From contig OZ020270.1 of assembly GCA_963971225.1 (NCBI GenBank), forward strand, positions 30,069,123 through 30,133,122: a DNA stretch of 64,000 bases, written 5' to 3'. A model generated the notes under the pieces. The model ran no database searches and was not told the origin of the DNA. It worked only from the letters and a program-made list of their open reading frames with translations. The stretch comes from Melieria omissa. Lineage: Eukaryota; Arthropoda; Insecta; Diptera; Ulidiidae. A program made the translations under genes and the position numbers. Below are positions 40,407-51,802 of this stretch, in pieces (the first letter of the stretch is position 1; every line of letters begins with the position of its first letter).

Positions 40407-41218
40407 ATGTATATTATATATATTTTGATATTTTTATATAGGAGCGCGGTGTAGATTCTCACATCAAAAAAATTTAGGTGTTTCCAAAAACTTGTTTAGA
40501 TATTCCACTTAGCTGCATTTTTCGCTTTAATGCCCCAAATCATGTTCATCCAAGGTGAATGCAGCTAAACGGAATGTACTGTACTAACACTCGATTTTGC
40601 ATAAATACTTACAAAAATATACCGATTTTTTGAGGGATTAGTTTTTTCGTGGACACTCCTTATGTATCCGAAAATGGGCATGAAACCACGCAACAAATAA
40701 AAGCATGCTTTATTCGTGCAATATTGACAACTGTGCCATCTGTGGGCCTGTCCGCCTGTCGGCCCAACTGTCAAAACAATGAGCAGCTTGTAAACAATTG
40801 CGTTTGCAGCGTCTGGCTGGCCATGATGGCGGTCTGGTATCACCGAAGTAGGGCTGCGACATCGACATCGATGTTTTATAAACGAGTGTTTTGAACATCC
40901 ATGTTTCCAACCGGATGTTTCTTCAACATCGATGTTTTGTGTCGATTTAGTAATTTTTTTTGTTCATGTAAGGCAATATTTTGGTTCAGACTTTTTACAT
41001 GCAAAGATTCTCACAATAAGTAAAAAAATGCACTTCTGCATATAAATTGTAGAGCCATCTTATACTTCCGGCGAAAGTACACGGCGACGAGCGGCAAGGA
41101 ACTGCCACAAACTGTTAACCCTGTTGCTATTTTTTTGCCATATGGCAACATGCTCCTTTGTGGGCGTCTGAACACTCTGTGATATCAAAATTAAATTTTT
41201 TGTTGGTCCTTAGAATAC
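40407..41218. other. Unassigned AT-rich stretch
   Basis: No coding region or element boundary recognised. Short frames (for example 40649-40894) have no motif. Repeated AACATCGATGTTTT-like words occur at 40860-40945. Confidence 0.5.
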
Positions 41219-41221
41219 TTA

Positions 41222-41796
41222 CAGCCCGATTCTGTACACTTGATAAATTCACCATATTGACTATTTGTCAAGTTTTTATTATTTGTCAAGAATCGGTATT
41301 CTATCCCAAATACAAAAGCTCTTTTCTTGATAAATTGTCAAAAGTGTGAATGCTATTGACAACAGCATACAAATTGAAATTTTGCCTATTGAAAATGGAA
41401 GAATTGTGCATGTTTACACTTTTACATCAGAGAAAATAAAAAGAAAATTCCGTTACCTCCCACGAATTATTTTTTGTATGCAAAAAGCGCCTATTGTGAT
41501 GAAACTATTGAAAAAAACGCACGAACTTATTTCCAGCCCAGCCACGATTCGAACCGGGGGCGCTCGGTATGAGAAGCCAGCGCGTACCCGCTGGGCTATC
41601 AAGGCCGGTTTTTTTTTTGCAAAACTTACTTTAGTTAAACTTTTTGTCTTATTTTTTGACAATTTGACAAATGTCGCTTATTCACCTTTTTACTTTATCA
41701 ATGTTGCATCAGAATCCCAGCAAAGCTTTTGCTTGATAAAAATCTTGACAAAATTTCTTGATAAAAAATTTGTCAAGAATACACAGAATCAGGCTG
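41222..41796. mobile_element. TTA-flanked MITE with internal tRNA-like sequence
   Basis: 575 bp with TTA on both sides (41219-41221, 41797-41799) and inverted ends CAGCCCGATTCTGT and CAGCCTGATTCTGT. TTGTCAAG and TTGATAAA words recur near both ends. The 3-bp TTA duplication points to the PIF/Harbinger group; no transposase. A tRNA-like segment lies at 41533-41607. Confidence 0.7.
41533..41607 (-). other. tRNA-like segment
   Basis: On the minus strand an A box (TAGCCCAGCGGG) and B box (GGTTCGAATCG) are correctly ordered, and the two ends can pair (CCGGCC with GGCTGG). No clean anticodon stem could be drawn, so it is called tRNA-derived rather than a tRNA gene. Confidence 0.55.
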
Positions 41797-41799
41797 TTA

Positions 41800-42140
41800 G
41801 TTTGAAGTTTTAGCAAAAATACGAAATTAATAAACTGAATATTTAAGTTTAAAGAAGAGAAGTATACATGTTTTTTAATGATATATCTTGACAGAGTAAA
41901 GGAAGAAGAAGCAGAAAAATTAAATAACTTTTTAATTTGACGTTTACTTTCAATTTAGATAATTTTTTGTTTAATTTTGGCTAAGGTAAATGAAGAAATA
42001 TTAAAATTTTCGTTACGCGTAAAAAGTTTTATGTTTAAATAATTATATCAACCACAACGATGTGGTTGCTCTCATAAAAATCACTCTAAAAGACAGGGTC
42101 CGAGTATAAAAATTAAAAAATGTCTTATGGAATGTTGCTT
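41800..42140. other. AT-rich stretch, nothing recognised
   Basis: No frame, inverted ends or known motif seen. Confidence 0.5.
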
Positions 42141-42142
42141 AT

Positions 42143-42715
42143 ATAAAGCGTGATCCATTTCGAGGTTCCCTACTTTTTTAAAGAAAAAAACACAGAAAAT
42201 TAAAATTTAACGGGGAATGTTTATTATCATTCGAAAGAACATTCTTTGGCATTTATTTTTTGAAGATTATCTCTTTCAAATGTTGGCCGCGGCTACGTCT
42301 CAGATGGTCCATCCGTTGAGTCCAATTTTCGATGACTCGTTCGAGCATTTCGACTGGTAACTGGCGAATGACACGCGTGATGTTTTGCTCCAAGGCCTGA
42401 ATCGAAGCGGGTTTATCCGTATAGACTTAAGACTTTACTTATCCCCACAGAAAAAAGTCTAACGGTGTGATATCACACGATCTTGGTGGCCAATCGACCG
42501 GCCCATTACGTGAAATTAGCTGTTCTCACCGGCATCATTTTTGAAGAAATATGGACCGATGAACGATTTGTAAACGTTTTTCAGGCGTAAGTCTTTCCAT
42601 GATGAAATGCCAAACAATACTGAACAAAAATAATATGACAGCTTGACACGACTCACGCGTGATCTGTCAAAAAAAGGTTATTGAAAAAAGTACCTCTAGT
42701 TGGATCACCCTTTAT
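42143..42715 (-). mobile_element. Internally deleted mariner-type element
   Basis: Inverted ends AAAGCGTGATCCA and AAAGGGTGATCCA lie next to TATA on both sides, the TA duplication expected of Tc1/mariner. On the minus strand the N-terminal start (MERLTPEKRLQIV, near 42600) is followed by an FFKNDAGEN block. After a large deletion come the last third of the transposase (NGPVDWPPRSC-like, YTDKPASIQALEQNI, RGQHLKEIIF). The catalytic middle is missing, so it is a MITE-like derivative. The C-terminus resembles the DD41D transposase at 47659-48767. Confidence 0.8.
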
Positions 42716-43020
42716 ATAACCACATAGAAGCCTGAAACGTAAAATTTAAAATTTTGACTTTCCCCAGCAACAATTTTTGGAAATTAATGTAATGTTAATG
42801 TGAATTCACACTCTTTTTCGTCATAGTTTTGTAGCATTCATTTTTTGTAAAGAAATTTTGCATATGTATGTGCAAATGTTTGATTTTAAGATTAAATTAA
42901 CACTCAAGTGGTGATGTGAACTGAAGAAAACTAGTATTGGATTTTATTTAATACTAATAGGGCCGAATAAGTCAAGTTTATTCATATTACACTCTATGGG
43001 AAGGGTGTGACCCGGTTTCG
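42716..43020. other. AT-rich stretch, nothing recognised
   Basis: No gene or repeat boundary seen. Confidence 0.5.
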
Positions 43021-44040
43021 TTGATATGCGACTTTCAGTTTCAAAGTTACGCTGAAAATTTCAGTCACAAAAAATATGCCGCGCCCCTTGTTCAACGCCC
43101 ATACAATTTTGCCAGTAGAATGACAGATCTATGGGACGATGGTATACACAACTTCAAAGCTTTCCAACTTATTGTTCCGAAGATATTCCACATTAAAAAT
43201 TTGGGTTCTATGGGCGGTGCCATGCCCCTCGTCCAATACCCACCCTACTCTCCCTGTCGATGGGCACGTCTAAATCGTAAGTATGTGCCAAATATCTTTG
43301 ATCTGTGATTTGCAGTTCCAAAGTTATTCAAAACAATATAGTCGCTTAAAAAGTGCCACGCCCCTTGTCCAACGCCCATACAATTTAACCACTTGAACGA
43401 CACGTCTAAGCCATGATTCTGTATGAAATTTCAAAGCTGGCCGACTTATAATTCCGCAGATATTTCACATTAAAAACTTGGGTTGTATGGGTAGTGCCAG
43501 GCCCACTCGTCCGATATCCACCCCATTCCCAATGTCGAAGGGCACATCTAAATCGTAAGTTTGTGTCAAATCTCTTTGATGTGTAATGTGTAGTTTCAAA
43601 GTTATTCAAAACATTTGAGTTGCTTAAAAAGTGCCACGCCCCTTGTCCAACGCTCACAAAGTTTTACCAGTGAAACGGCACGTCTAAACGGTGGCCTCGC
43701 ACTAAATTTTAATGCTGCCCGATTTCTCATTGCGAAGATATTCCATATTGAAAATTTAAGTTATATGGGCGGTGCCACGCTCCCTTGTGAAAAACCCACC
43801 CCATTCCCTCCATCGAAAAACACAACTAAATCGTAGGTTTGTACCGAGTGTCATTGATGTGAACGCTATAGTTCCAAAGTTACACCGGCCAAAGTTACAA
43901 AGTGCCACGCCCCTTGTCCAACGCCCATTAAATTTTACCAGTGAAACGGCACATCTAAACGATGGCCCCGCACCAAATTTTAACGCTGTCCGACTTCTCA
44001 TGACGAAGATTTTCCATATTGAAAATTTAAGTTGCCATGC
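43021..44040. repeat. Satellite-like tandem repeat, about 277 bp, four units
   Basis: Four diverged units start near 43021, 43298, 43576 and 43851. Each has the block GTGCCACGCCCCTTGTCCAA (first bases near 43073, 43348, 43626, 43897). Related GGTGGGTGTGG and GGGGGCGTGGTC words occur to about 47445, so later insertions have been added to a longer repetitive field. No protein. Confidence 0.85.
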
Positions 44041-44164
44041 CTACCTATCGGGTCGTATTCGCACTATGTAGTTTACCGAGACTTACTCAAGACGAATATT
44101 CCCTGAAAAATTCAGCTAATCGGCTGTCTAGTTTTTGTATATCCATATTGTTTTGCACAAATAT

Positions 44165-44505
44165 TTTAATTAATTTTCATTAATTGATTGGCACGACAGC
44201 CCGCTTACGCGAGACTAAGGCCTAGCTTCCCGCAACCACCCGTGTTGTGCGTGTAAATTTTGTACGCGGGTGGAAGGGACCTACAGTTTTATGCCGGTTC
44301 CGAACGGCAGGTTGGGAGCTTTTTCATAGGCAATTTTTACTCTCAGAGGTTTGCCATTTCCAGCTGAGAGGACAGCCACCGAAAGAGAAAACGAGTTTCC
44401 CGTTATTTTTTTTAGGTGTTACTACATGCAGTATTCGATCTTGCGTCGCTCTGCATGCGACTCGTTGGACCGCGCACTAACCAACTGAGCCACGGCGGCT
44501 GCCGT
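44165..44505 (-). mobile_element. tRNA-derived SINE, full-length copy
   Basis: 341 bp on the minus strand with duplication ACAAATAT (44157-44164, 44506-44513). The pol III A box TGGCTCAGTTGG is at 44492-44481 and a B box with GATCGAATAC lies near 44441-44431. The body is shared with 2531-2810, and the tail of AATTAATTTT repeats is at its left end. It has an open frame of 77 codons that is chance. Confidence 0.88.
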
Positions 44506-44571
44506 ACAAATATACCACAGTTAATTTCTGTCATGATAATGGGCTTGGCAGGAAGGCGTAAAAGGTGGGTG

Positions 44572-46848
44572 ATATATAGATAGATAGAGATAGATAGATT
44601 CTTTATTTAATTAAAAAATTTTCTGTTAACAAAAAATATCCTTAAAACTAATTTACAAAGAATTTCCGACAATGACCCAGGGTCGTCTGTCGGAAGATAC
44701 ACTCAACGGAAACATTAAGACATTTAAAACATTAAAGTTACAACAAAAGTTTCTCAAAAACTATAAGTTATATTCATTTAAGATCAGTTTTCTATATTTT
44801 AAAGCACTCGCGATAAACCACACTACACTATTCCAACCACCAGAACCAATACCATTTAATCTGTTAATCACTTCGTCCTGGCCTAAATAAAACTGTCCAA
44901 AATACCTATATCTCATTTCTTTCAGTATTGGACATCTTCCTAAAAAGTGTGTCAAGTCTTCCAATTCATTTAAGTTACAGAGAGTGCAGTTAAGTTTCTT
45001 GTATACTCCGAGATAAATAAGGTCGCATCTGGTCTTCAGAATCCAAGATATCTTATAATTTTCAGTTGTGCTGTTAATATAGCTTTTTCCAATATTGTGA
45101 TCGAGGTACTTGTACAACCGGGAGCTGTTCATAGCTCTTTCCCATGTTTTTTGTTTGTGCATCCGATTCACACTTGAGAGTAATAAGTCTATATTTGCAC
45201 TCCATAGCCTCCTATCAGAATTGTCAAAAACTAGATTGATGTTTAACTTGCTTCCTAAGTCCTTAACTGCCGTTGCCCAAAAGATTTGTCTCTGTAGAAT
45301 TATTTTTGTAAGTCTATGTGGTAGTCTGTTTGAATCGTAGTCAAATATGGTTTTGTAGATACTTATATCTAAGGTGGAGTTCAAGTGTATATAAATGACA
45401 GTTTGCAAAGTCAGTTTCCAACAGAATACAATACGAGGGTGTATTGGTGGGTAGACGCAAAATTCTTTTTAAAAAATAGAATTGCGTTTTATCGACTTCG
45501 TCAAACAGTTCATAGCCCCAAACTTGTGCAGCGTAGCTTTGAATCGCTCTTGTTACTGCCAAGAATAAATTATATTTTGCCGATAATTTTATTTTGTCTT
45601 TGGTAAGAAACGATCTCCAGGTAGCGTTTATGCTGTTCTTCGCTAAAATACTTCTATTCTGAACATGTTTCTTAAATCTTAATTTTGGGGTCATCGTAAC
45701 ACCTAAATAATTGTATTCTGTCGTAATTGGTATTTGTTCTCCTTTAAACTTCCATTTCTCCCTTTCTGCCAGTCTACCACCTTGTCTAAAAACCATAATA
45801 GCTGACTTCGCTAAATTTACTTGCATATTCCACATGTCACAAAATTTTTCCAGATTCAAAATCATTTTCTGCAGTTTATTCACATCGTCCGCCAAAATGA
45901 CTATGTCATCGGCATATAAAAGAAGTCTTATATTCATATCATCAATCCATATACGTTCTTCCAGGCTGTCATGCAAGTCATTTAGATATATCGAAAACAG
46001 TAAGGGTGACATCAGACAACCTTGTTTCACACCTGACGATATAAAAAATTTTTCTGAAATTTCATCTCCTGTCCATATCACAGAATCAGTACATTTATAC
46101 ACACTCTCGATGAAATTTACCATTTTAGTCGAAATGCCTATGTTATGTAACTTGTAAATTAAAAGATGCCTTGGGACCGTGTCAAATGCTGCCTTAAAAT
46201 CCACAAAAAATGCATAAACCTTCTTTTTTTCGCCCAATTTGATGTGAATGATTGATGTCAGGTTGTAAATGTTGTCTGCCGTGGAGTACTTTTTTCGGAA
46301 CCCTGCCTGATACTCTGTAATTAGACTTCTACTCTCCAACCAACTTACAAGCCGCTGATTAAGTATACCCATCATTATCTTGGCGATACAATTCATGAAT
46401 GAGATACCTCTATAATTCGACACTATATCCTTGTCACCTTTCTTGAAGAGTGGGAAAATAACACTGGTTTCAAAAGCTCTATCTGCGCGTCCACAATTAT
46501 ATAGTCTAGTGTAGGTTTTAGCCAGTTCGTCAAGGAATTGTATGTCTGCATTAATAAAGAATTCATATGATATTCTATCAAGTCCAGGGGCTTTTCCAGG
46601 TTTTGTTTTATGTAGCATTTGAACAATTTCTGCCGAAGAGATTCGTTTATCTAGACTTTCGTCCGATACTAGCAAAGCTACATAATATGATAGATTTGGT
46701 GTGCAGCAATGGGTGGATTGAGAAGGTCATTGAAATATTGACTAAACTCCACTGCGGGTATATCAGCTTTTGACACCGAATTCGAGCCTCTAATCACCTT
46801 AACAAGATCCCACCACTCTGCACTAACCTTTACCTCATTTATTCATTT
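44572..46848 (-). mobile_element. 5'-truncated non-LTR retrotransposon
   Basis: Duplication AAAAGGTGGGTG at 44560-44571 and 46849-46860. The 3' end (left) is a TCTA microsatellite. Only the RT and C-terminal part remain; the endonuclease is missing through 5' truncation. It inserted into the satellite-like field. Clade not resolved (I/Jockey group is the best guess). Confidence 0.85.
44761..46840 (-). pseudogene. LINE reverse transcriptase, frameshifted
   Basis: The main frame 46675-45341 (444 residues) has KPGKAPGLDRISYEFF, NYRGISFMNCIAKI, FVDFKAAFDTVPR, SGVKQGCLMSPLLFS and the catalytic YADD (LLLYADDIVILA, near 45920). One missing base near 45345 moves the frame to 45408-44761, which carries a Cys-rich end (CTLCNLNELEDLTHFLGRCP) typical of LINE C-termini. 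Upstream of 46675 the sequence codes for KVSAEWWDLVKVIRG in another frame. It is decayed. Confidence 0.85.
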
Positions 46849-46983
46849 AAAAGGTGGGTGTGGTCAAGCTTATATAATTATATAGTTATAAATAAATATA
46901 GTTATATCATTTTACATCAACATTAATTTTCAGACATGTACCGTAGCCTCGTTTTGTTAGCTTAGTGGGCACGGAAAGTGATT

Positions 46984-47312
46984 AATTAATTAATAATTCA
47001 TTGGCACGACAGCCCGCTTACGCGAGACTAAGGCCTAGCTTCCCGCAGCCACCCGTGTTGTGCGTGTGAATTTTGTACGCGGGTGGAAGGGACCTACAGT
47101 TTTATGCCGGTTCCGAACGGCAGGTTGGGAGCTTTTTCATAGGCAATTTTTACTCTCAGAGGTTTGCCATTTCCAGCTGAGAGGAAAGCCACCGAAAGAG
47201 AAAACGAGTTTCCCGTTATTTTTTTTTAGGTGTTACTACATGCAGTATTCGATCTTGCGTCGCTCTGCATGCGACTCGCTGGACCGCGCACTAACCAACT
47301 GAGCCACGGCGG
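46984..47312 (-). mobile_element. tRNA-derived SINE, third copy
   Basis: 329 bp, duplication CGGAAAGTGATT (46972-46983, 47313-47324). Same A and B boxes and ATTAATT tail as the copy at 44165-44505, which it matches closely. Confidence 0.9.
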
Positions 47313-47554
47313 CGGAAAGTGATTGTGGCCGATTATATTATGGCCTATGTTTGCCGCAATGACACGCTGAATCGTTTGATACCCATATTGCCCTACAAAA
47401 GCATACCATAGATGAGTTTTGTTACCATAGTGGGCGTAAGAAGGGGGCGTGGTCATTCTCATATAGCCTATGTACCATTCCCCCAGCTAAAAATATGTTT
47501 AGTGTTTATTTCATCTAAATCGACTCAGCGGTTTTTGCCTGATTGTGGCTTGTA

Positions 47555-48850
47555 CAGGGTTTTCCAACAAGAGGTGTTATTTTGGTGTTCAAAGAAAAAT
47601 GCAATTTTTGAGATAAATGATCGGATGTTTATTTCATAATAAAGAGGAAGGTATGCCGTTAATAATGAAAAACAACATCAGCCAAATGGCCACCACGACC
47701 ACGCTTACAGGACCATATCCTTTTCATGAAATTTCCCATAACCAAATCGCAAAGTGGCTGCCCTATGTCCGCAATAGCCTCACGAATTCTATCTTTGAGG
47801 TCTTGAATCGACGCTGGGCTATTGGCGTACACCTTATCTTTCACGTGGCCCCAAAGGAAGAAGTCGCAAGGTGTTAAATCACAAAATCTCGGTGGCCAAT
47901 TGTGATCAACTCTTCCAGAGATAACATGGTCCGGAAACTTTTCCCGTAAAAGAGCAATGGTTTCGTTGCTTGTGTGGCACGTAGCGCCGTCTTGTTGAAA
48001 GTAAACGTCGTCCAGATCAATACCATCCAACTCCGACAATACAAAATTATTAATCATCTCTCGATAGCGCAATCCATTCAGCGTAACTGTTGATCCAACC
48101 CCATTTTCGAAAAAGTAAGGTCCAATGACCCCGCCGAACCATAAACCGCACCAAACAGTCACACGTTGAGGATGGAGAGGCTTCTCAACAATAACTCTTG
48201 GGTTTTCCGACCCCAGATGCGACAATTTTGCTTGTTGACGTAGCCACCAAGGTGGAAACGGGCCTCATCAGTCAAGATGATTTTTCGATGGACTTCCGGA
48301 TAATTTTCATGCATTTCAAGGACCCAATCAGCAAAGACACGACGTTGTTGATGATCGGTCGGCTTGAGTTCTTGTGTTAACTGAACTTTATAAGCCTTAA
48401 GACCCAAGTCTTTGTGCAAAATACGGTGTAATGACGTTTTTGGAATGCCCAATTCCAAAGAACGACGAGGAATCGACAAACCTGGGTTTTCTTCAACACT
48501 TTAGACTACAGCAGCAATATTCTCAGTTGTTCTTGAGCGACATGCACGGGTTTTATTCTTCACTTTACTAACTTGTCCCAACAGCTCGAATTTTTCCACC
48601 AATTTCTGTATTGCGGTGCGACAAGGTGCTTCACGACGACCCAAAAATGCTTTAGTTTTGCGAACTGTGACTACAAGATTTTCACCATTTTTGTAGTGAA
48701 TTTTAATAATTTCAATGCGTTGTTGAAGCATGTATCGTTCCATTTTTCTACTACTTCTACTTGTCAAATGTCAAAGAATAAAAGCTTCAAAAGTGACAGC
48801 TACCGAAATACCGGGTGATTCAAAATAACACCTCTTGTTGGAAAACCCTA
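47555..48850 (-). mobile_element. Mariner of the DD41D (rosa-like) type
   Basis: 1,296 bp between TA (47553-47554, 48851-48852), with inverted ends of about 29 bp starting CAGGGTTTTCCAACAAGAGG (outermost base changed on the right). Its transposase is on the minus strand and nearly complete. Confidence 0.9.
47659..48767 (-). pseudogene. DD41D transposase, one stop and one frameshift
   Basis: Likely start MERYMLQQRIEIIK near 48743. The paired-type HTH region follows, then the first catalytic Asp in LTDEARFHLGGY (about 48270), the second in FQQDGATCHTS (about 47990) and the third in CDLTPCDFFLWG (about 47865). I count 41 residues between the second and third, the spacing of rosa elements of tephritid flies. 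A TAA near 48504 and a one-base deletion near 48220 break it. Conserved ends and few lesions indicate a fairly recent copy. Confidence 0.85.
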
Positions 48851-48852
48851 TA

Positions 48853-49595
48853 CTAGAGAGCTGCTTAAATCCATTTATACTCGATGTCTTCACGTGCAGT
48901 TTCAAAAACGGAACAAGTATCCGAAGAGAAGCTGAAAAAAAGGTACTCATTTTTCTGTACCTCTAAATTGCCGAGTAACTGCACGTTGTTACTCGACGCT
49001 GAGCGAGCAGCTTCTCGTTGCGACTCGACGCTAGCAGACTTCCTTCTCGTTGTTACGCAATTACTCGCGGAAGCTGTCGAGTATGTCGGAAGGTTTGAAC
49101 TGCATGAGGTACCGCAAATACTTGCGGAAGGTGTCGAGTATGTCGGAAGATTTAAGCAGCATGAGGTACCGCAAATGCTTTGTGAAGTTTGAGTTGAATG
49201 TGCTTCAAAGGAATGTTGCGAAGCATTACGCGCATTGCGTGAAGCATATTTTTTTTATTTATTTATTTATAACGAATAGTATGTATGTACAAATATATGT
49301 ATGGTAATGTAAATATTATTTTATAAAAAATTTAAGATAATATTGATGTTTTAGAAAATATTAACTAGATTTTTCGGATTTCTGCTGACCATTGTACCCA
49401 TAAAGGGATCAATATATGCAATAATAACATACATTTCTTATTATATGACTTCTTTTAATAACTATTAATAGAGATTTGATTTAATATAATTAAGTTTAAT
49501 ATAAAATAAACATTATTTCTGAAATCTTATATAACATACATACATATATCTCGTATGAGAAAATTCAAACTATTCGATGGACTAAAAATATATAT
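48853..49595. other. Unassigned stretch with a short tandem duplication
   Basis: No gene recognised. Two units of about 57 bp containing GTCGAGTATGTCGGAAG repeat at 49078-49190. The rest is AT-rich. Confidence 0.5.
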
Positions 49596-50156
49596 GTACA
49601 TTGTGACCGAAAAGTTTCCGGAAATTCTCATTTAAAATTCGCGCGCTGTATATTTTTCGATATTTTAAGTTTCTGTAGGTTGGTAGCACTGTCCTTAATT
49701 ACTATGCCAAAAATGAGCGCGATCTGTCAGACAGTTTGTTTACGGCAGCTGTTGAAACCAGTTCACCTCAGTAATGCGTTGCGATTTTGTTGAGAATTTT
49801 CTTCAAAATGCGTACCGTGAACAGGTCTCTTTGGACGTGCTTGATCGTGCCAATTCCGATCCAACTTTCATGGAACGCATCATAACTGGTGACGAGACAT
49901 GGGTCTACGAGTACGACATGCAAACAAGCCAACAATCATCGGAATGGAGAGGAAAAGACGAGCCGAAACCGAAAAAACCACGCCAAAGTCGCTCGAAAAT
50001 CAAGGTAATGCTGATTGGTTTCTTCGATATTCGTGGTGTGGTGCATCATGAATTCGTCCCTGAAGGACAAACAGTCGGTAAAGACTATTATTTGACTGTT
50101 TTAAGACGTTTGCGTGAAAATATCCGCCGTAAACGGCCTCATTTGTGGAAGGATAA
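49596..50156 (+). pseudogene. Mariner (DD34D-like) fragment
   Basis: The left end CATTGTGACCGAAAAGTTTC follows TA and looks like a mariner terminus. 49774-50156 encodes the middle of a transposase: FMERIITGDETWVYEYD with the first catalytic Asp, then PKKPRQSRSKIKVMLIGFFD and LRENIRRKRPHLWKDN. The N-terminal HTH is deleted. The sequence stops before the second Asp, where the fold-back element starts. The remainder is not found on the other side. Confidence 0.75.
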
Positions 50157-50758
50157 CACCGGCACACAAAAAAAACAAAGTGGTCTGTACATTTGACTAG
50201 ACCCACCTATCCTTATGTATTTCGGTGCGCTGAAACCGAATCCGAGGTCAGTTTGGTCCGTACACCCTCAAAATTTTGAGTAAATTGCAAAAAACTGCCA
50301 TTATTTGCGATTTTTAGCCATTTTTTGCAGTTTTTTGCAATTTACTCAAAATTTTGAGGGTGTACGGACTAAACTGACCTCGGATTCGGTTTCAGCGCAC
50401 CGAAATACATAAGGATAGGTGGGTCTAGTCAAATGTACAGACCACTTTTTTTTTTTGTGTGCCGGTGTAATGGCAGTTTTTTGCAATTTACTCAAAATTT
50501 TGAGGTTGTACGGACAAAACTGACCTCGGATTCGGTTTCAGCGCACCGAAATACATAAGGATAGGTGGGTCTAGTCAAATGTACAGACCACTTTTTTTTT
50601 TGTATGCCAGTGTAATGGCAGTTTTTTGCAATTTACTCAAAATTTTGAGGGTGTACGGACAAAACTGACCTCGGATTCGGTTTCAGCGCACCGAAATACA
50701 TAAGGATAGGTGGGTCTAGTCAAATGTACAGACCACTTTTTTTTTTTGTGTGCCGGTG
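50157..50758. mobile_element. Fold-back element with tandem arms
   Basis: Inverted ends CACCGGCACAC, flanked by TAA (50154-50156, 50759-50761). 50157-50303 is the inverted complement of about 50317-50467, an almost perfect 145-bp hairpin. The right arm then repeats twice more (50471-50614 and 50615-50758, 144-bp period), with TAA between units. No coding. Its left flank is mariner and its right flank is element E, so it sits at a join between two loci. Confidence 0.85.
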
Positions 50759-50761
50759 TAA

Positions 50762-51376
50762 TTTATCCCCATCCTTGTAAAAAAGATCTTTGTTAGAGTT
50801 TAAAATTGTTTTTAGAATTTTTTTATCTTTATAATTTAAGTGTTCCGCAAACAGATTTTGCAGAGGTTTGTTGTTTTCTTCGCATGTGAAAATTTCTAAT
50901 GAGTCGTGTTTTAAATAATTTTCAGCAGATAGTTCTTCTTCTCCATTGAAGAATATTGGCAATGATGTATTTTCTGTTATTAATTTTCTATTTTTATAAT
51001 CAAGTGTTATGTCTAGGTTAAGCAAAATATTATTGCCAATAACTCCATCGAATTCTTTGTGAAACAAAAATTCAATAAATTCAACGTACGTGTTTGGCTT
51101 CTTAAACTCTTCAAATAAAGGTACACTGTATTTTTTTGCTTGTTGATATATTGTGATTTAAAACTTTTAAGGTAAAGCTAGCTGTAATTACTATCTACTT
51201 AGGATTACAAAGATTTGGGTTCATAATAATAAATTCAGCACCTGTATCTACAATAAACCTGAGCTTTTTTATTGGGGTATTTACGATTATATAGGGTAGT
51301 CCTCTAGGCTGTCTTCCTGAAAATTTGGGCCAATTTGATTAACACTTATTTCCATAGCCATCGTGCCGTCAGTGTA
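50762..51376 (-). pseudogene. pol: Element E: errantivirus-like protease and RT start
   Basis: Minus strand. Near 51260 it has KLRFIVDTGAEF with the catalytic DTGA. After a frameshift come the second protease block FDGVIGNNILLNLDITLDY and the connector ending KDLFYKDGDKL, as in 17.6/297-group elements. It is then cut by the fold-back element. The protease start is at the LOA insertion; gag continues at 60765. Confidence 0.75.
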
Positions 51377-51802
51377 CGTGCCGTAACTGAGCTGGCTGAC
51401 GGAAGCGTGTGCTAACACCTCCACGTGGTGACGGCTGGAAACGGCCACTTCCGGATCTGGTTCTGGTCGTGGTCGGCTAAGCTAGCACAACCTCTCTAAT
51501 CCGGGGTGTCATGCGACCCGTGCCCATCTGACTGATTTGCAGCCAGGGAGTATATCGGCTGTATTTGAACGGAGCTTTCCTGATACCTGGCCGCCTCAGG
51601 AAGGAACGGTGGCCTTATCACGGTAAGGGGCTCTGCCGTGATGGACCCTCCCCTTCCCCATTCCCGCATTGGTCACCGTGCTGGCATCTCAACAGTGCCA
51701 CGCACAGCCCGCCAGGTCAGGCAGGTGACCGTAAGAACCAGTTGATGTCGACCCTCAAAAAACTGCCTCGGAACGAAACGAACAGACGACGGACAAGGAC
51801 AA

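Noticed and set aside
40840..40945. hAT-like end (TAGGGCTGCGACATCG)
   Set aside because: No matching inverted end or 8-bp duplication could be found.
41533..41607. Functional tRNA gene
   Set aside because: No clean anticodon arm and it lies inside a TTA-flanked MITE.
42985..44060. CRISPR-like array
   Set aside because: Repeats are ~277 bp without short spacers, and the genome is eukaryotic.
48884..49307. Two overlapping short frames over the 57-bp tandem duplication
   Set aside because: No motif; openness follows from the duplication.
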